Assembly (NCBI GenBank): GCA_015243575.1
Contig: CP042469.1
Location: 4,430,929 to 4,494,928 of the forward strand
DNA length: 64,000 nt
From: Clostridiales bacterium
Lineage (GTDB): Bacteria > Bacillota > Clostridia > Peptostreptococcales > Anaerovoracaceae
Reading direction: 5' to 3'
A program made the translations under genes and the position numbers. Shown piece after piece: positions 9,911-19,377 of this stretch (position 1 is the first letter of the stretch; the number at the start of each line of letters is the position of its first letter). The notes below the pieces were generated by a model that saw only the letters and a program-made list of their open reading frames with translations, was not told where the DNA came from and did not search any database.

Positions 9911-11476
9911 ATGAAGGTAACAGTGAAAGATTGCCTGGAGCTTCCCGTATTTCAAAAGGCTGTGTTGATTGCGGGCAATCAGGGTTTGGATAACAGAGTA
10001 ACCGCAGTTTCCTTTTTTGAAGCAGGAAGCCTAAGCAATCATATGGCCGATTTTCATAAAAAGAACGAGCTGGTTCTTACAGCATCGTTTTTTGATGTTC
10101 TCGGAGAGGAAGCTCAAATTCAGACGGTGCGATCCCTTGCAGATCATGGTGAGGCGGCACTAATCCTGCTAGCGCCGGAAACAAAGCTGGAATCTATGCC
10201 CCGCAGAGTCCTTGCGCTTGCCAACGAGCTAAAACTTCCAATGCTTGTAGTACCTCCTGAGCCGACAACCACATACAGCGACATCGTCAATGAGGTAATG
10301 GAGAAGGTTCTTTATGGGGACAACTTTGCCAACAGACTCATCAGCAACACCATTTTTCACTTGTTGAACTTTGAAAAGCACAGTAATTTCCAGTCAGCGG
10401 CCAGGGAGGCTGCTATCAACAATAATTTTCAAATGGTGATTCTGAGTGAGGATTTTAATCCAATTTTTTCGGTGGAAACCAGGCACAGAACCACAATTGC
10501 CGAAGCCATTCGTGAAGGTATTGAGCGGGATGTAGATAAATCGGCAGTTTATACCAGGATTGATATCAATGGTGCCCTGACCTATTGGGGGCCGGTTACC
10601 ATAAACGGTGAAAAACATTATATGTTTATTGTGGATAATGAGGACTCCTACTCGCCGGGCGAAATTACAAAATTGGCTGAGATTCTGGAAATTGCTATGG
10701 GAATGTGGAAGTACAGCCCTGTCAAGGATGCGAAGGCAGAGTTTATAAAAGCACTTAGGCGAGGCAATAAGAGCTTGGCATATTGTCTGAAAGACGAGGC
10801 TATGTCTGAAGGTGCAGAGATTCTTAGTGTCTTCTGCATCACGGGAGTCGAACGGGATGACAGCCTGAAAAAAATCACCTCCTTCGAAAAACGAACGGGC
10901 TATGAGGTTTTGAAAATTCACGAGGGAGATGAAATCTTTGGAATGATTTTGAAACGGGATCATACCAAGTCCAGGGTTTCTTGCACAGAACTCTATCAGG
11001 AGCTGCCATTGGGACAAGGCGCTATGATTTTTCATGTGACTGGTCTAGATGGAATGGAAGGCTGCTCGGATGCTTTTCAGCTGATCAATGAAGCCTGGCC
11101 TTTTATTCAATACATTTTCCCCCATATGAATGTTTTTACTAAGTATGAACTTGCCCTGGCCAGCAATTGTATCAATATTTCCATCAAGAGTGATACGGTT
11201 AAGAAGAATTACATGGATTTAATCGCACCCTTCAAGACCTCAAAAGAAGGTAAGAGCAAGCAGCTGCTTGAGACTCTGGAAATATTTGTGCTTGATGCTG
11301 GGATGAATACATCGAAGACCGCAAAGCTCATGAATATCCATACAAATACGGTACAATACCGCCTGAAACGGATCAGAGAGATCCTTCAGGCAGATATGAT
11401 GGGGACTTCCATTATTCCGGGACTTACTGTAGCCTTGGCGGTGGAACGAATTGAAAAGATAACAAGAATGCTGTAA
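9911..11476 (+). CDS. PucR-family transcriptional regulator
   Basis: The protein has an N-terminal PucR sensory domain (about residues 5-125), a central GGDEF-like ligand/dimerisation region and a C-terminal PucR-type helix-turn-helix (LLETLEIFVLDAGMNTSKTA and HTNTVQYRLKRIREIL). Family members control purine catabolism, amino-acid or polyamine use. I start at ATG 9911, after GGTGAGG; nine further codons are open upstream to 9884. It lies just upstream of the phosphodiesterase, thioesterase and decarboxylase genes. A role in regulating them is only an inference from position. Confidence 0.85.
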   Translation: MKVTVKDCLELPVFQKAVLIAGNQGLDNRVTAVSFFEAGSLSNHMADFHKKNELVLTASFFDVLGEEAQIQTVRSLADHGEAALILLAPETKLESMPRRVLALANELKLPMLVVPPEPTTTYSDIVNEVMEKVLYGDNFANRLISNTIFHLLNFEKHSNFQSAAREAAINNNFQMVILSEDFNPIFSVETRHRTTIAEAIREGIERDVDKSAVYTRIDINGALTYWGPVTINGEKHYMFIVDNEDSYSPGEITKLAEILEIAMGMWKYSPVKDAKAEFIKALRRGNKSLAYCLKDEAMSEGAEILSVFCITGVERDDSLKKITSFEKRTGYEVLKIHEGDEIFGMILKRDHTKSRVSCTELYQELPLGQGAMIFHVTGLDGMEGCSDAFQLINEAWPFIQYIFPHMNVFTKYELALASNCINISIKSDTVKKNYMDLIAPFKTSKEGKSKQLLETLEIFVLDAGMNTSKTAKLMNIHTNTVQYRLKRIREILQADMMGTSIIPGLTVALAVERIEKITRML

Positions 11477-11504
11477 CTGACGTGATTTCGGAGAAAGAAG
11501 AGCC

Positions 11505-13208
11505 TTGAATAACCCAGCTATGAAAAGAACAATTACTTCAAGAATACTTATCTTATTGATGATACAAATCATTTTGCCACTGATTCAAATCATCCCTGTC
11601 TTTGCAGACGATCCGGCAGAGGCCGTCCTCTATGAAAGAGTGATTGCTCATGGCGGCGGTTCATACAAAGGTTATGAAACCACCAATTCACTAGAAGCAC
11701 TGAATCATTCCATACGAAGCGGGTATCAATACATAGAATTAGATATGGAGCTTTCCTCTGACGGTAAAATCATTATGCTTCATGACTGGGATCGAACAGC
11801 GCTGCATTATTATGGGATGACATTTGATCAAAAAATCTCCTTTCATGATTTTCTGGCACTGAAAGTTCATGGCGAGTTTGAGGTACTCACCTTCGATAAA
11901 CTCGTTCCAATCTTGAAAGCCCATAGAGAAGTTCGCATTATTACCGATACAAAGGGTGACAATCTGAAACTCCTGCAGACCATAGCATCGAAATATCCTG
12001 AAGTAACGAATCAGATCATCACTCAGATTTACGATTACGATCAGTGGGATGGGGCCAAAGAACTTGGTTTCGATACCATTATTTTCACCTTGTATACGAT
12101 GGATGAAATCGATACAAAGCGACTGTCTTCCTTTGTCAAGGAAAAGGATATCTATGCTGTTGCCATGCCGGACTACGTCGCAGAGAAAGGGTATTGCACT
12201 GCTTTAGCAAAAGAGGGAATTCGGGTTTATGTCCATCCCGTTTCTGTATATGAGGATGCCATGTTGTATCTGAAGCAAGGAGCCTGGGGTGTGTATTCGG
12301 GAACACTTCTTCCTGAAGAGTTCGAAGGAGCTGAAAGAGATTACTACCTGGCGGTCTCAGAAAACGGCAGGCTCAGAAAATTGACAGATGAGAGAATCAA
12401 AGGTCTGGAATCTATTGTGATATACGGGCTGAAAGCGGGTGAAACAGGTACATTCTATCTGAATGACTCACCGGTTGCGGCATCGGCCACGGATCTTCTT
12501 GCTCTTTCTGAGGGAAAGCACAAGCTGATCGTGGAGATTCGCCATGGGAAGGCCAATCTGCAAAATTACAGAGCAGGACAAACCACAGGCAATCCTGCTG
12601 AATCAGAAATTAAGCTGGAATATTTGCTTTGGAAAGATTCTGAGGGACTTAGAATCCTACATAAAAAATATGAATATCGCCTGGAATCCATAAAAAGTGG
12701 AAAAGATTTTGACTCCATTGTCGCCAAATCCGATCTTACGGATGAACTTCGTGAGGTCATGGAGCAATCACTGATTGCAAAAAAGGGGGAATATTTATTC
12801 TACTTTCAAGGTAAAGCAGATACTTTTATGAATGGTGATGAGATTCTTCCTGTGCAGCAAAACCGAAGCGGCAATCTATTGCTGCCTCTGAGCACCGCAG
12901 TAAAGCGTCTCGGTGCAGCTTCCGTATCAATGGACAATCGGAAGGATATCAGCATCGTCTTGGGCGAGACACGAAATTTAATTATGGCAGATACCAACTT
13001 GGTCCGAAATGGACCATGGATTACCAGATTGAATCAGCCGGTGGTTCTGTATATGAATAAGGCGATGGCTGGAGGGGAATTCTACCAACATATCGCAGGT
13101 GTAACGTACTTTGAAGAAGGTGATCTGATCCTATTAATTCCCGGAGAGATTCATCCGGATAAGAGAAGCAGAAATCAAATGGTCCAGACTGCAGAAAAAT
13201 TATTCTGA
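11505..13208 (+). CDS. Secreted glycerophosphodiester phosphodiesterase with stalk-like C-terminus
   Basis: The GDPD TIM-barrel hydrolyses glycerophosphodiesters to glycerol-3-phosphate and an alcohol. A hydrophobic signal or anchor at about residues 11-33 ends in VFADD, so it is exported. The catalytic/metal set is visible as AHGGG (His49), IELDMEL (Glu78, Asp80) and MLHDWDR (His93). The barrel runs to about residue 270. The last 130 residues resemble the copper amine oxidase N-terminal-like (stalk) domain often found on clostridial surface proteins. The start is TTG 11505 or ATG 11520; both keep the signal peptide. Confidence 0.85.
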   Translation: MNNPAMKRTITSRILILLMIQIILPLIQIIPVFADDPAEAVLYERVIAHGGGSYKGYETTNSLEALNHSIRSGYQYIELDMELSSDGKIIMLHDWDRTALHYYGMTFDQKISFHDFLALKVHGEFEVLTFDKLVPILKAHREVRIITDTKGDNLKLLQTIASKYPEVTNQIITQIYDYDQWDGAKELGFDTIIFTLYTMDEIDTKRLSSFVKEKDIYAVAMPDYVAEKGYCTALAKEGIRVYVHPVSVYEDAMLYLKQGAWGVYSGTLLPEEFEGAERDYYLAVSENGRLRKLTDERIKGLESIVIYGLKAGETGTFYLNDSPVAASATDLLALSEGKHKLIVEIRHGKANLQNYRAGQTTGNPAESEIKLEYLLWKDSEGLRILHKKYEYRLESIKSGKDFDSIVAKSDLTDELREVMEQSLIAKKGEYLFYFQGKADTFMNGDEILPVQQNRSGNLLLPLSTAVKRLGAASVSMDNRKDISIVLGETRNLIMADTNLVRNGPWITRLNQPVVLYMNKAMAGGEFYQHIAGVTYFEEGDLILLIPGEIHPDKRSRNQMVQTAEKLF

Positions 13209-13252
13209 AAAACGCTCCATTAAATCTGCGCTTCTCTAAGAAAGGATAAGAT

Positions 13253-13900
13253 TTGAGCAAGAAACAAACCTCAGCCTCCAACGCAAAGGAGAGGCCGCCA
13301 GAACATATGGTTCCGGCAAAAGAAATACCAGTCACAGAAATGGCTGTCGATCGAAAAGTAACGGTAAAGGAAAAAGCAAGCGCAAGGGAAGAACGAACAG
13401 CAAATCAGGAAACAGCTATCGATCAAGAAATGACGGTAACTCACAAAACGGCAGAAAAGAAAGGAAGTACGAAAATGAAATACTACAAAATATCTCATCT
13501 TGTAAAGTCAGAGGATTTAAATCACCACGGAACTTTGTTCGCAGGGCGTTCCGCCGAGTGGCTTGTGGAAGCAGCCTTTGTTGCTGCCGCATCGCAGCAT
13601 GGAAGACCTCAGGATGTACTTTGCGTAAACATACATGGCTTTACATTTACAAAACCGGTTCAAAAGGGCGATATCATCACATTTTATTCAAGGGTTGCAA
13701 AGGTTGGAACAACCAGTATCACCGTATATGTTAAAGTCATGTCTGAAATTCACGGAACAACTCATGTAGACGGATACCTAACCTTTGTTTGTGTGGAGCC
13801 GGATACAAAACGTAAGAGGCCCCACGGGATCGTAATGGATGAGACTACCGATGAGGAGGAAATCCAGATCAGACAGAGAGCAGAGACGCTGAGCCATTAA
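13253..13900 (+). CDS. Hotdog-fold acyl-CoA thioesterase with a low-complexity N-terminal extension
   Basis: Residues 75-215 form a YciA/BFIT-like hotdog domain that cleaves acyl-CoA thioesters; the signature is HHGTLFAGRSAEWLVEAAF. The 74 residues before it are charged (Lys/Glu/Thr/Ala-rich), lack hydrophobic spans and carry a short internal repeat (VTVKEKA... and MTVTHKT... blocks). Two starts are credible. TTG 13253 has AAAGGA at good spacing, and ATG 13475 has its own AAAGGAAG and would give a standard 141-residue thioesterase. I keep the longer frame because it has a ribosome site just after the preceding gene. The function of the extension is unknown. Confidence 0.75.
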   Translation: MSKKQTSASNAKERPPEHMVPAKEIPVTEMAVDRKVTVKEKASAREERTANQETAIDQEMTVTHKTAEKKGSTKMKYYKISHLVKSEDLNHHGTLFAGRSAEWLVEAAFVAAASQHGRPQDVLCVNIHGFTFTKPVQKGDIITFYSRVAKVGTTSITVYVKVMSEIHGTTHVDGYLTFVCVEPDTKRKRPHGIVMDETTDEEEIQIRQRAETLSH

Positions 13901-13950
13901 GGAGCAGCGCCTCGAAATATAATGTATACAAGAGATATTTTGTTGTAAAT

Positions 13951-13987
13951 TAAGCATATTTCATATATATTATCATTGATATGCTTA
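13951..13987. promoter_or_regulatory. AT-rich inverted repeat upstream of the decarboxylase cluster
   Basis: TAAGCATAT (13951-13959) and ATATGCTTA (13979-13987) are perfect 9-bp arms separated by 19 bp, about 100 bp before mmdA. It could be an operator or a leader hairpin. Confidence 0.4.
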
Positions 13988-14089
13988 TTTATAAGGGGAA
14001 ATTTGCGATCTTTTCAACATTACAATCGAATAGTCGGCATTAGTGAAACTTTTATATAGATGCAAAACTAATTACAGGAGGAAGAATGT

Positions 14090-15631
14090 ATGAACAAGCT
14101 TGAAGATCTTCGCACAAAAAAGGCAGCAATCGCCCTTGGCGGAGGACAGAAAAGAATTGATGCTCAGCACAAGCAAGGAAAGCTGACAGCAAGAGAAAGA
14201 CTGGATCTTCTGTTTGACGAAGGCAGCTTCGTAGAAATTGACGTATTCGTATCACACAGATGCAACAATTTCGACATGGCCGATAAGCATGCTCCCGGAG
14301 ATGGGGTGGTGACCGGTTATGGTACAGTTGACGGAAGACTTGTATTTGCTTATGCACAGGATTTTACTGTTCTTGGAGGTTCTCTCGGCGAATATCATGC
14401 GGAGAAGATCGTTAAAGTTCAGGGTATGGCACTTAAAATGGGAGCACCAATTATTGGTCTTAACGATTCCGGTGGTGCCAGAATTCAGGAAGGAGTCAAC
14501 GCACTTTCTGGATTTGGAAAGATTTTCTACAACAATACGATTTCTTCCGGAGTGATCCCGCAGATCTCAGTGATCATGGGTCCCTGTGCCGGAGGCGCTG
14601 TATATTCCCCGGCCATCACAGATTTTGTATTCATGGTAGATAAGACAAGCCAGATGTTCATTACCGGCCCACAGGTCATTAAGACCGTAACGGGAGAGGA
14701 CATCTCTGCTGAGAAGCTCGGCGGTGCTATGACCCATAACTCTATCAGCGGTGTTGCCCATTTCATAGGGAAAGACGATGCGGAGACCCTTGTGCAGGTA
14801 AGAAATCTCCTCAGCTATCTACCGTCCAATAATCTTGAGACAGCTCCGGTATATGCAACCGGTGATGATTCCAACAGACTGATACCGGAATTCAATGAAA
14901 TCATTCCAGAGAATCCCAATAAGGCTTATGATATCTATGAAGTCATCAGAAAACTCGCAGACAACGGCGAGATTTATGATGTCATGCCGCATTATGCAAA
15001 GAATATCGTAACCTGCTATATCAGATTGGATGGTCAAACTGTCGGAGTAATCGCGAACCAACCCAAATTTGCGGCAGGCTGTCTCGACATTAATGCTTCA
15101 GACAAAGCGGCTAGATTTATTCGCAGATGTGATGCGTTCAATACGCCTCTTCTTACCATTGAGGACGTTCCCGGCTTCCTTCCCGGAACAGATCAGGAAT
15201 ATGGCGGAATTATCAGACACGGTGCGAAGATGCTCTATGCATACTGTGAAGCAACGGTACCGAAGGTCACAATGATTCTGAGAAAAGCTTATGGCGGTGC
15301 ATACATCGGCATGTGTAATAAGGAACTGGGAGCTGATCTGGTGCTCGCATGGCCTAGTGCGCAGATCGCTGTAATGGGAGCAGAAGGCGCGGCAAACATC
15401 GTGTTCAAAAACGATATCAGCGCAGCGGCTGATCCAGTCGCCAAGAGGCAGGAAAAAGTTGCTGAGTACGAAGAAAAATTCAATAATCCTTATCGGGCTG
15501 CTGAAATGGGTTATGTAGACGATATCATCGAACCTGCGACGGCGCGACAGAGAGTCATCAGTGCGTTTGACATGCTTGCATCCAAGAGACAGTCACTGCC
15601 GGCTAAGAAGCACGGAAATATTCCGCTGTAA
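14090..15631 (+). CDS. mmdA: Biotin-dependent acyl-CoA decarboxylase carboxyltransferase (alpha) subunit, MmdA-like
   Basis: This subunit transfers the carboxyl group from the acyl-CoA substrate to the biotin carrier. It is a 513-residue two-lobed carboxyltransferase of the methylmalonyl-CoA decarboxylase/propionyl-CoA carboxylase beta type. LNDSGGARIQEG and GPCAGGAVYSPAITDF form the N-lobe oxyanion/acyl-CoA site. The C-lobe has VPGFLPGTDQEYGGIIRHGAK and KAYGGAYIGMCNKELGAD. The ATG follows AGGAGGAAG. The length fits methylmalonyl-CoA decarboxylase better than the roughly 587-residue glutaconyl-CoA decarboxylase alpha chain, but substrate is not certain from sequence alone. It is the first gene of the Na+-pump cluster. 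Confidence 0.9.
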   Translation: MNKLEDLRTKKAAIALGGGQKRIDAQHKQGKLTARERLDLLFDEGSFVEIDVFVSHRCNNFDMADKHAPGDGVVTGYGTVDGRLVFAYAQDFTVLGGSLGEYHAEKIVKVQGMALKMGAPIIGLNDSGGARIQEGVNALSGFGKIFYNNTISSGVIPQISVIMGPCAGGAVYSPAITDFVFMVDKTSQMFITGPQVIKTVTGEDISAEKLGGAMTHNSISGVAHFIGKDDAETLVQVRNLLSYLPSNNLETAPVYATGDDSNRLIPEFNEIIPENPNKAYDIYEVIRKLADNGEIYDVMPHYAKNIVTCYIRLDGQTVGVIANQPKFAAGCLDINASDKAARFIRRCDAFNTPLLTIEDVPGFLPGTDQEYGGIIRHGAKMLYAYCEATVPKVTMILRKAYGGAYIGMCNKELGADLVLAWPSAQIAVMGAEGAANIVFKNDISAAADPVAKRQEKVAEYEEKFNNPYRAAEMGYVDDIIEPATARQRVISAFDMLASKRQSLPAKKHGNIPL

Positions 15632-15683
15632 AAATGCGCCCAGCATATTGTTTAATGTTACAGAAAGGAACATGGTGACATAG

Positions 15684-16127
15684 ATGGAATTAAGCTTGAT
15701 GGAACGATTTGCCGATCCCGAGATGATTTCGGGATTGTCAAACAGCGAATTGATACAGGGTGCGCTGATCACGACCTTAATGGGAATGGGAACCACATTT
15801 GTTGTACTTACTCTTCTCTGGGCAATCATTGCATTTGTATCAAAAATCATCAATAAATCAGAAGGAAAGCCCAAAGGGCCAACCGCTGTACCGACCGCTC
15901 CAACTGCATCTTCTACCTCTGCTCCTGCAGCTGTGCAGACCACCACTGCATCAGCCGCCACAGGAACAGGAACGGAGCTGATTGCAGTAATTGCTGCAGC
16001 CATTGCTGCGCTGGAAGGCACCTCTCCCAATCGTCTGATCATCAGAAAGATCAGCAGAATTGCCGGAAACAGCACCTCTTGGAGCAGAGCCGGCGCTTCA
16101 GAGATCATTGATAGTCGAAAATTTTAA
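15684..16127 (+). CDS. mmdD: Decarboxylase gamma/delta subunit (OadG/MmdD-like)
   Basis: This 147-residue protein has one N-terminal membrane span (about residues 28-52), an Ala/Thr/Pro-rich linker, and a conserved C-terminal tail with SPNRLIIRKISRIAG. This is the layout of the MmdD/OadG subunit that tethers the carboxyltransferase and biotin carrier to the membrane beta subunit. It lies between the alpha and biotin-carrier genes with short spacing and an upstream AGAAAGGAA. Gamma and delta naming differs between systems; the role is assembly, not catalysis. Confidence 0.85.
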   Translation: MELSLMERFADPEMISGLSNSELIQGALITTLMGMGTTFVVLTLLWAIIAFVSKIINKSEGKPKGPTAVPTAPTASSTSAPAAVQTTTASAATGTGTELIAVIAAAIAALEGTSPNRLIIRKISRIAGNSTSWSRAGASEIIDSRKF

Positions 16128-16147
16128 TCTAAAAGGAGATCGTAACT

Positions 16148-16555
16148 ATGAAAAAATATAACATTGTGGTAAATGGTATTTCATACGCAGTTGAAGTTGA
16201 AGAAGTCGGCACTGGTACAGCGTCTGCCCCTGCTGCAGCTCCGGCACCTGCACCAGCAGCAGCTCCAGTTCCAGCAGCGGCTCCAGCGCCTGCAGCAGCT
16301 CCAGCTCCAGCAGCGGCTCCGGCAGCAGCTCCTTCCGCAGGTGCTCAGGTGATCGAATGCCCCATGCCCGGTACCATCCTTGATATTAAAGTAAAGCCTG
16401 GCGATGCTGTTGCAGCTGGACAGGTTCTTCTGATACTTGAAGCTATGAAAATGGAAAATGAGATCATGGCTCCAGGCGCAGGTGTAGTTGATACCATTCA
16501 GGTTACAAAAGGTGCATCAGTGAATGCAGGAGATATCTTGCTCTCACTCAAGTAA
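16148..16555 (+). CDS. mmdC: Biotin carboxyl carrier subunit
   Basis: This 135-residue protein has a short N-terminal beta segment (about 1-20), a striking Ala-Pro linker (about 24-63) and a C-terminal biotinyl domain. The attachment motif EAMKMEN places the biotinylated Lys at residue 101. The carrier shuttles CO2 from the alpha subunit to the membrane beta subunit. The linker is encoded by a GCAGCTCCAGC-type repetitive DNA tract (about 16215-16335) that could vary in length by slippage. AAAGGAGAT lies at the right distance before ATG. Confidence 0.93.
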   Translation: MKKYNIVVNGISYAVEVEEVGTGTASAPAAAPAPAPAAAPVPAAAPAPAAAPAPAAAPAAAPSAGAQVIECPMPGTILDIKVKPGDAVAAGQVLLILEAMKMENEIMAPGAGVVDTIQVTKGASVNAGDILLSLK

Positions 16556-16597
16556 CCTCCATATTAACTTTTTTAATTTTAGGAGGTAGAAATAGAA

Positions 16598-17764
16598 ATG
16601 ATTTTAGCGACGATTCAAGAATTTGTACTGACGACAGGGATATTGAATATGGATTTGAAGAGCGGCATCATGATTTGTGTTGCCCTGATCTTCCTATATT
16701 TGGCTATCCGAAGAGGCTTTGAGCCCCTGTTGCTCGTTCCGATTGCCTTCGGCATGCTCCTTTCTAATTTACCGCTGACAGGTATATTTGAGCATACTGT
16801 AACGGCATTTGATGTATATATGGACCCCTCGAAAACCGAAACTTCGGGAGGGCTTTTCTACTTATTCTATTCCTTTAATAAGCTGGGGATTTTCCCTCCG
16901 CTCATCTTCCTTGGAATAGGAGCAATGACGGATTTCGGACCACTCATTGCAAATCCCAAGTCCCTGCTTCTTGGAGCAGCTGCACAGCTGGGAATCTTTA
17001 CTACGTTTATCGGAGCAATTTTCCTTGGGTTTACTGCTCAGGAAGCAGCATCCATTGGAATCATCGGTGGGGCTGATGGCCCCACAGCCATCTTCCTGAC
17101 TACGAAGCTGGCACCTCACTTGCTTGGTGCAATCGCTGTTGCTGCATATTCCTATATGGCGCTGGTACCAGTAATTCAGCCGCCCATTATGAAGGCTCTC
17201 ACCACGAAAAAAGAGCGTATGATCAAGATGGATCAACTTAGAGTGGTGAGTCAGAGAGAGAAGATTCTCTTCCCTATCTTCGTAACGGTTGTGGTGGTTT
17301 TGATCCTTCCGCCAGCTGCTGCTTTGGTGGGTATGTTGATGCTGGGCAATCTGTTTAAAGAGAGCGGCTGTACAGCCAGACTTTCTGAAACAGCATCCAA
17401 TGCCTTCATTAATATCGTGACAATCCTTCTGGGAATCTCGGTAGGAGCATCCGCTCAGGGTCCGACCTTCCTGGTTCCGGAGACGATAAAGATCATTGTA
17501 CTGGGTGTGCTTGCATTTGCCATGGGCACTGCAGGAGGAGTCCTCCTTGGTAAACTGATGAATTTGCTGACAGGAGGAAAAATTAATCCGTTGATCGGTT
17601 CGGCCGGTGTTTCGGCAGTGCCGATGGCGGCTCGTGTTTCGCAGAAGGTAGGGCAGTCTGAGAATCCGACCAACTTCCTTTTGATGCATGCCATGGGGCC
17701 TAACGTAGCCGGGGTTATCGGTTCAGCTGTAGCGGCAGGCGTACTGCTTTCAATGTTTGGCTGA
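16598..17764 (+). CDS. mmdB: Na+-translocating decarboxylase beta subunit (copy 1)
   Basis: This polytopic protein decarboxylates carboxybiotin and exports Na+. It has 388 residues with about nine to eleven hydrophobic segments. Signature elements include [25 protein letters not shown] (the conserved Asp in a membrane re-entrant loop), [13 protein letters not shown], and an [15 protein letters not shown] stretch near the C-terminus. AGGAGG precedes the ATG. It closes the complete alpha-delta-biotin-beta set; a hairpin at 17860-17899 separates it from a second beta gene. Confidence 0.92.
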   Translation: MILATIQEFVLTTGILNMDLKSGIMICVALIFLYLAIRRGFEPLLLVPIAFGMLLSNLPLTGIFEHTVTAFDVYMDPSKTETSGGLFYLFYSFNKLGIFPPLIFLGIGAMTDFGPLIANPKSLLLGAAAQLGIFTTFIGAIFLGFTAQEAASIGIIGGADGPTAIFLTTKLAPHLLGAIAVAAYSYMALVPVIQPPIMKALTTKKERMIKMDQLRVVSQREKILFPIFVTVVVVLILPPAAALVGMLMLGNLFKESGCTARLSETASNAFINIVTILLGISVGASAQGPTFLVPETIKIIVLGVLAFAMGTAGGVLLGKLMNLLTGGKINPLIGSAGVSAVPMAARVSQKVGQSENPTNFLLMHAMGPNVAGVIGSAVAAGVLLSMFG

Positions 17765-17859
17765 TACTGATTGCTGAACAAAATCAATCCATATGTTGTT
17801 ATAAAGACTGAGCCAAGGAAAGTATTGTTCAATCGATATTTTCAGGAATTATAAAAAAC

Positions 17860-17899
17860 AAACGGGGGAGATTTGTATGACATATCTCCCTTGTTTTAT
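17860..17899 (+). terminator. Hairpin with T-rich tail between the two beta-subunit genes
   Basis: ACGGGGGAGAT pairs with ATCTCCCTTGT (G-U allowed) around an 11-nt loop and is followed by TTTTATT. It probably terminates or attenuates transcription from the first decarboxylase unit. Confidence 0.65.
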
Positions 17900-17946
17900 T
17901 CTAAAAATTGCGTACGATACGCACAAAAGAGGAGGAGAATTTACCT

Positions 17947-19080
17947 TTGAGTGGTCTTTGGAACGAACTCTTTGCAGGAGTTCTCAATTTACAAATAAAT
18001 CAAGTCATCATGTTTGCCATCGGTGGGCTACTTATTTACCTTGCGATCGCTAAGGAGTATGAGCCGATGCTGCTGCTTCCAATTGGGTTTGGAGCAATTC
18101 TGTGTAATATCCCGCTTTCCTCTGCAATAGGCGATGAAGGGTTTCTAACAATCCTGTACAATGCAGGGATCAAAACAGAGCTATTTCCTGTACTGATCTT
18201 TATTGCTGTAGGAGCGATGATCGATTTCAAACCGTTGATTCAGAATCCATTCATGCTGTTCTTCGGAGCCGCTGCACAGTTCGGAATCTTTTTTACGATG
18301 ATGTTTGCCCTTGCGACAGGTCACTTTGATTTGAAGGAAGCTGCATCCATCGGTATCATCGGAGCGGCAGATGGGCCGACATCCATTTATGTTGCGAAGG
18401 AGTTTGCGCAGAACTACCTGGGACCGATCTCTGTTGCAGCATATTCTTATATGTCGCTGGTACCAATTATTCAGCCGCCGGTGATCAAGCTGCTGACAAC
18501 AAGCAATGAAAGAAAAATCAGAATGAAATATACCCAGGTTGAGGTTCCAAGAGTTGTTGAAATCCTCTTCCCCATTATTATCACTTTGATCGCAGGTATT
18601 ATTGCTCCAATGAGTGTAGCACTTGTAGGCTCCCTGATGTTTGGAAATCTTATCAGAGCCTGCGGGGTGCTCACCAGGCTCTCAAATGCTGCCCAGAATG
18701 AACTTGCAAATTTGGTCACATTGCTTCTTGGAATCACCATTGGTTCCACCATGACAGCAGGAGCATTCCTAAATTTGCAGACACTCATGATTATGGGTAT
18801 GGGTCTAGTGGCATTTATCTTCGATACTGCTGGCGGCGTTCTTTTCGCAAAGTTCTTGAATCTGTTCCTGCCCAATAAGGTCAATCCTATGATCGGAGCA
18901 GCTGGAATATCCGCATTTCCCATGTCAGGCCGTGTCGTTCAGAGGATGGCCACAAAAGAAGATCCAAGCAACTTTATTCTGATGCAGGCTATGAGTGCAA
19001 ATGTAGCGGGACAGCTTGGTTCCGTTGTGGCTGGAAGCTTGATCCTGGCACTGGTACCTGCGGTACTTGCGTCAATGTAA
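17947..19080 (+). CDS. Na+-translocating decarboxylase beta subunit (copy 2)
   Basis: This is a second OadB/MmdB-family carboxybiotin decarboxylase, a paralogue clearly diverged from copy 1. It keeps the functional signatures [33 protein letters not shown] and MIGAAGISAFPMSGRV. I start at TTG 17947 because AGGAGGAG sits about 8 bases upstream. An ATG at 17908 would add 13 residues but places the ribosome site inside the gene. It is followed by a 46-residue gamma-like gene and then a terminator, so it looks like a separate beta-gamma module. It may pair with a different carboxyltransferase or biotin carrier. Confidence 0.88.
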   Translation: MSGLWNELFAGVLNLQINQVIMFAIGGLLIYLAIAKEYEPMLLLPIGFGAILCNIPLSSAIGDEGFLTILYNAGIKTELFPVLIFIAVGAMIDFKPLIQNPFMLFFGAAAQFGIFFTMMFALATGHFDLKEAASIGIIGAADGPTSIYVAKEFAQNYLGPISVAAYSYMSLVPIIQPPVIKLLTTSNERKIRMKYTQVEVPRVVEILFPIIITLIAGIIAPMSVALVGSLMFGNLIRACGVLTRLSNAAQNELANLVTLLLGITIGSTMTAGAFLNLQTLMIMGMGLVAFIFDTAGGVLFAKFLNLFLPNKVNPMIGAAGISAFPMSGRVVQRMATKEDPSNFILMQAMSANVAGQLGSVVAGSLILALVPAVLASM

Positions 19081-19098
19081 TCGAAGGAGGTAATCGAT

Positions 19099-19239
19099 AT
19101 GGATTTGCAGTTGATTGAAGCGGGCCTTGAGGTTACTGCTTTTGGACTTGGCGGAGTTTTCGCGGTATTAATCTTATTTTACTGCGCCACAAAGATTATG
19201 CTTGCAGTCGCCACAAAGACAGCAAAGAAGGAAAAATAA
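19099..19239 (+). CDS. 46-residue OadG-like gamma peptide
   Basis: A 47-codon reading frame (with stop) begins at ATG 19099 with a near-perfect AAGGAGG 8 bases upstream. The peptide has a single membrane span (TAFGLGGVFAVLILFYCATK) and a lysine-rich end (KTAKKEK). Its glycine-then-VF pattern is that of OadG/MmdD N-terminal segments, but it lacks the long linker and C-terminal domain. It lies 18 bp after the second beta gene and before a strong terminator. It probably stabilises that beta subunit. Confidence 0.75.
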   Translation: MDLQLIEAGLEVTAFGLGGVFAVLILFYCATKIMLAVATKTAKKEK

Positions 19240-19260
19240 TAACCGAAAATGACATTTGAA

Positions 19261-19300
19261 ACGCCTTAAAAGATCGATAGGATCTTTTTAAGGCGTTTTT
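19261..19300 (+). terminator. Strong intrinsic terminator of the decarboxylase cluster
   Basis: A stem of about 15 bp, ACGCCTTAAAAGATC (19261-19275) with GATCTTTTTAAGGCGT (19281-19296), is followed by a T run. Confidence 0.92.
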
Positions 19301-19377
19301 CAGCGGTAGATTCGGTTTGAAAATGATTCTGTGGGGGCTCAAGCTCATCAGCACCAACAATTTACATGACATTTTTG

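Noticed and set aside
16215-16335. Repetitive GCAGCTCCAGC tract as a possible CRISPR or tandem repeat locus
   Set aside because: It is in frame and codes for the Ala-Pro linker of the biotin carrier; there are no unique spacers.
16862-17689. 275-residue open frame antisense to mmdB
   Set aside because: It is opposite a confident membrane protein gene and rich in Ser/Cys/His/Gln, as expected from reading transmembrane codons backwards.
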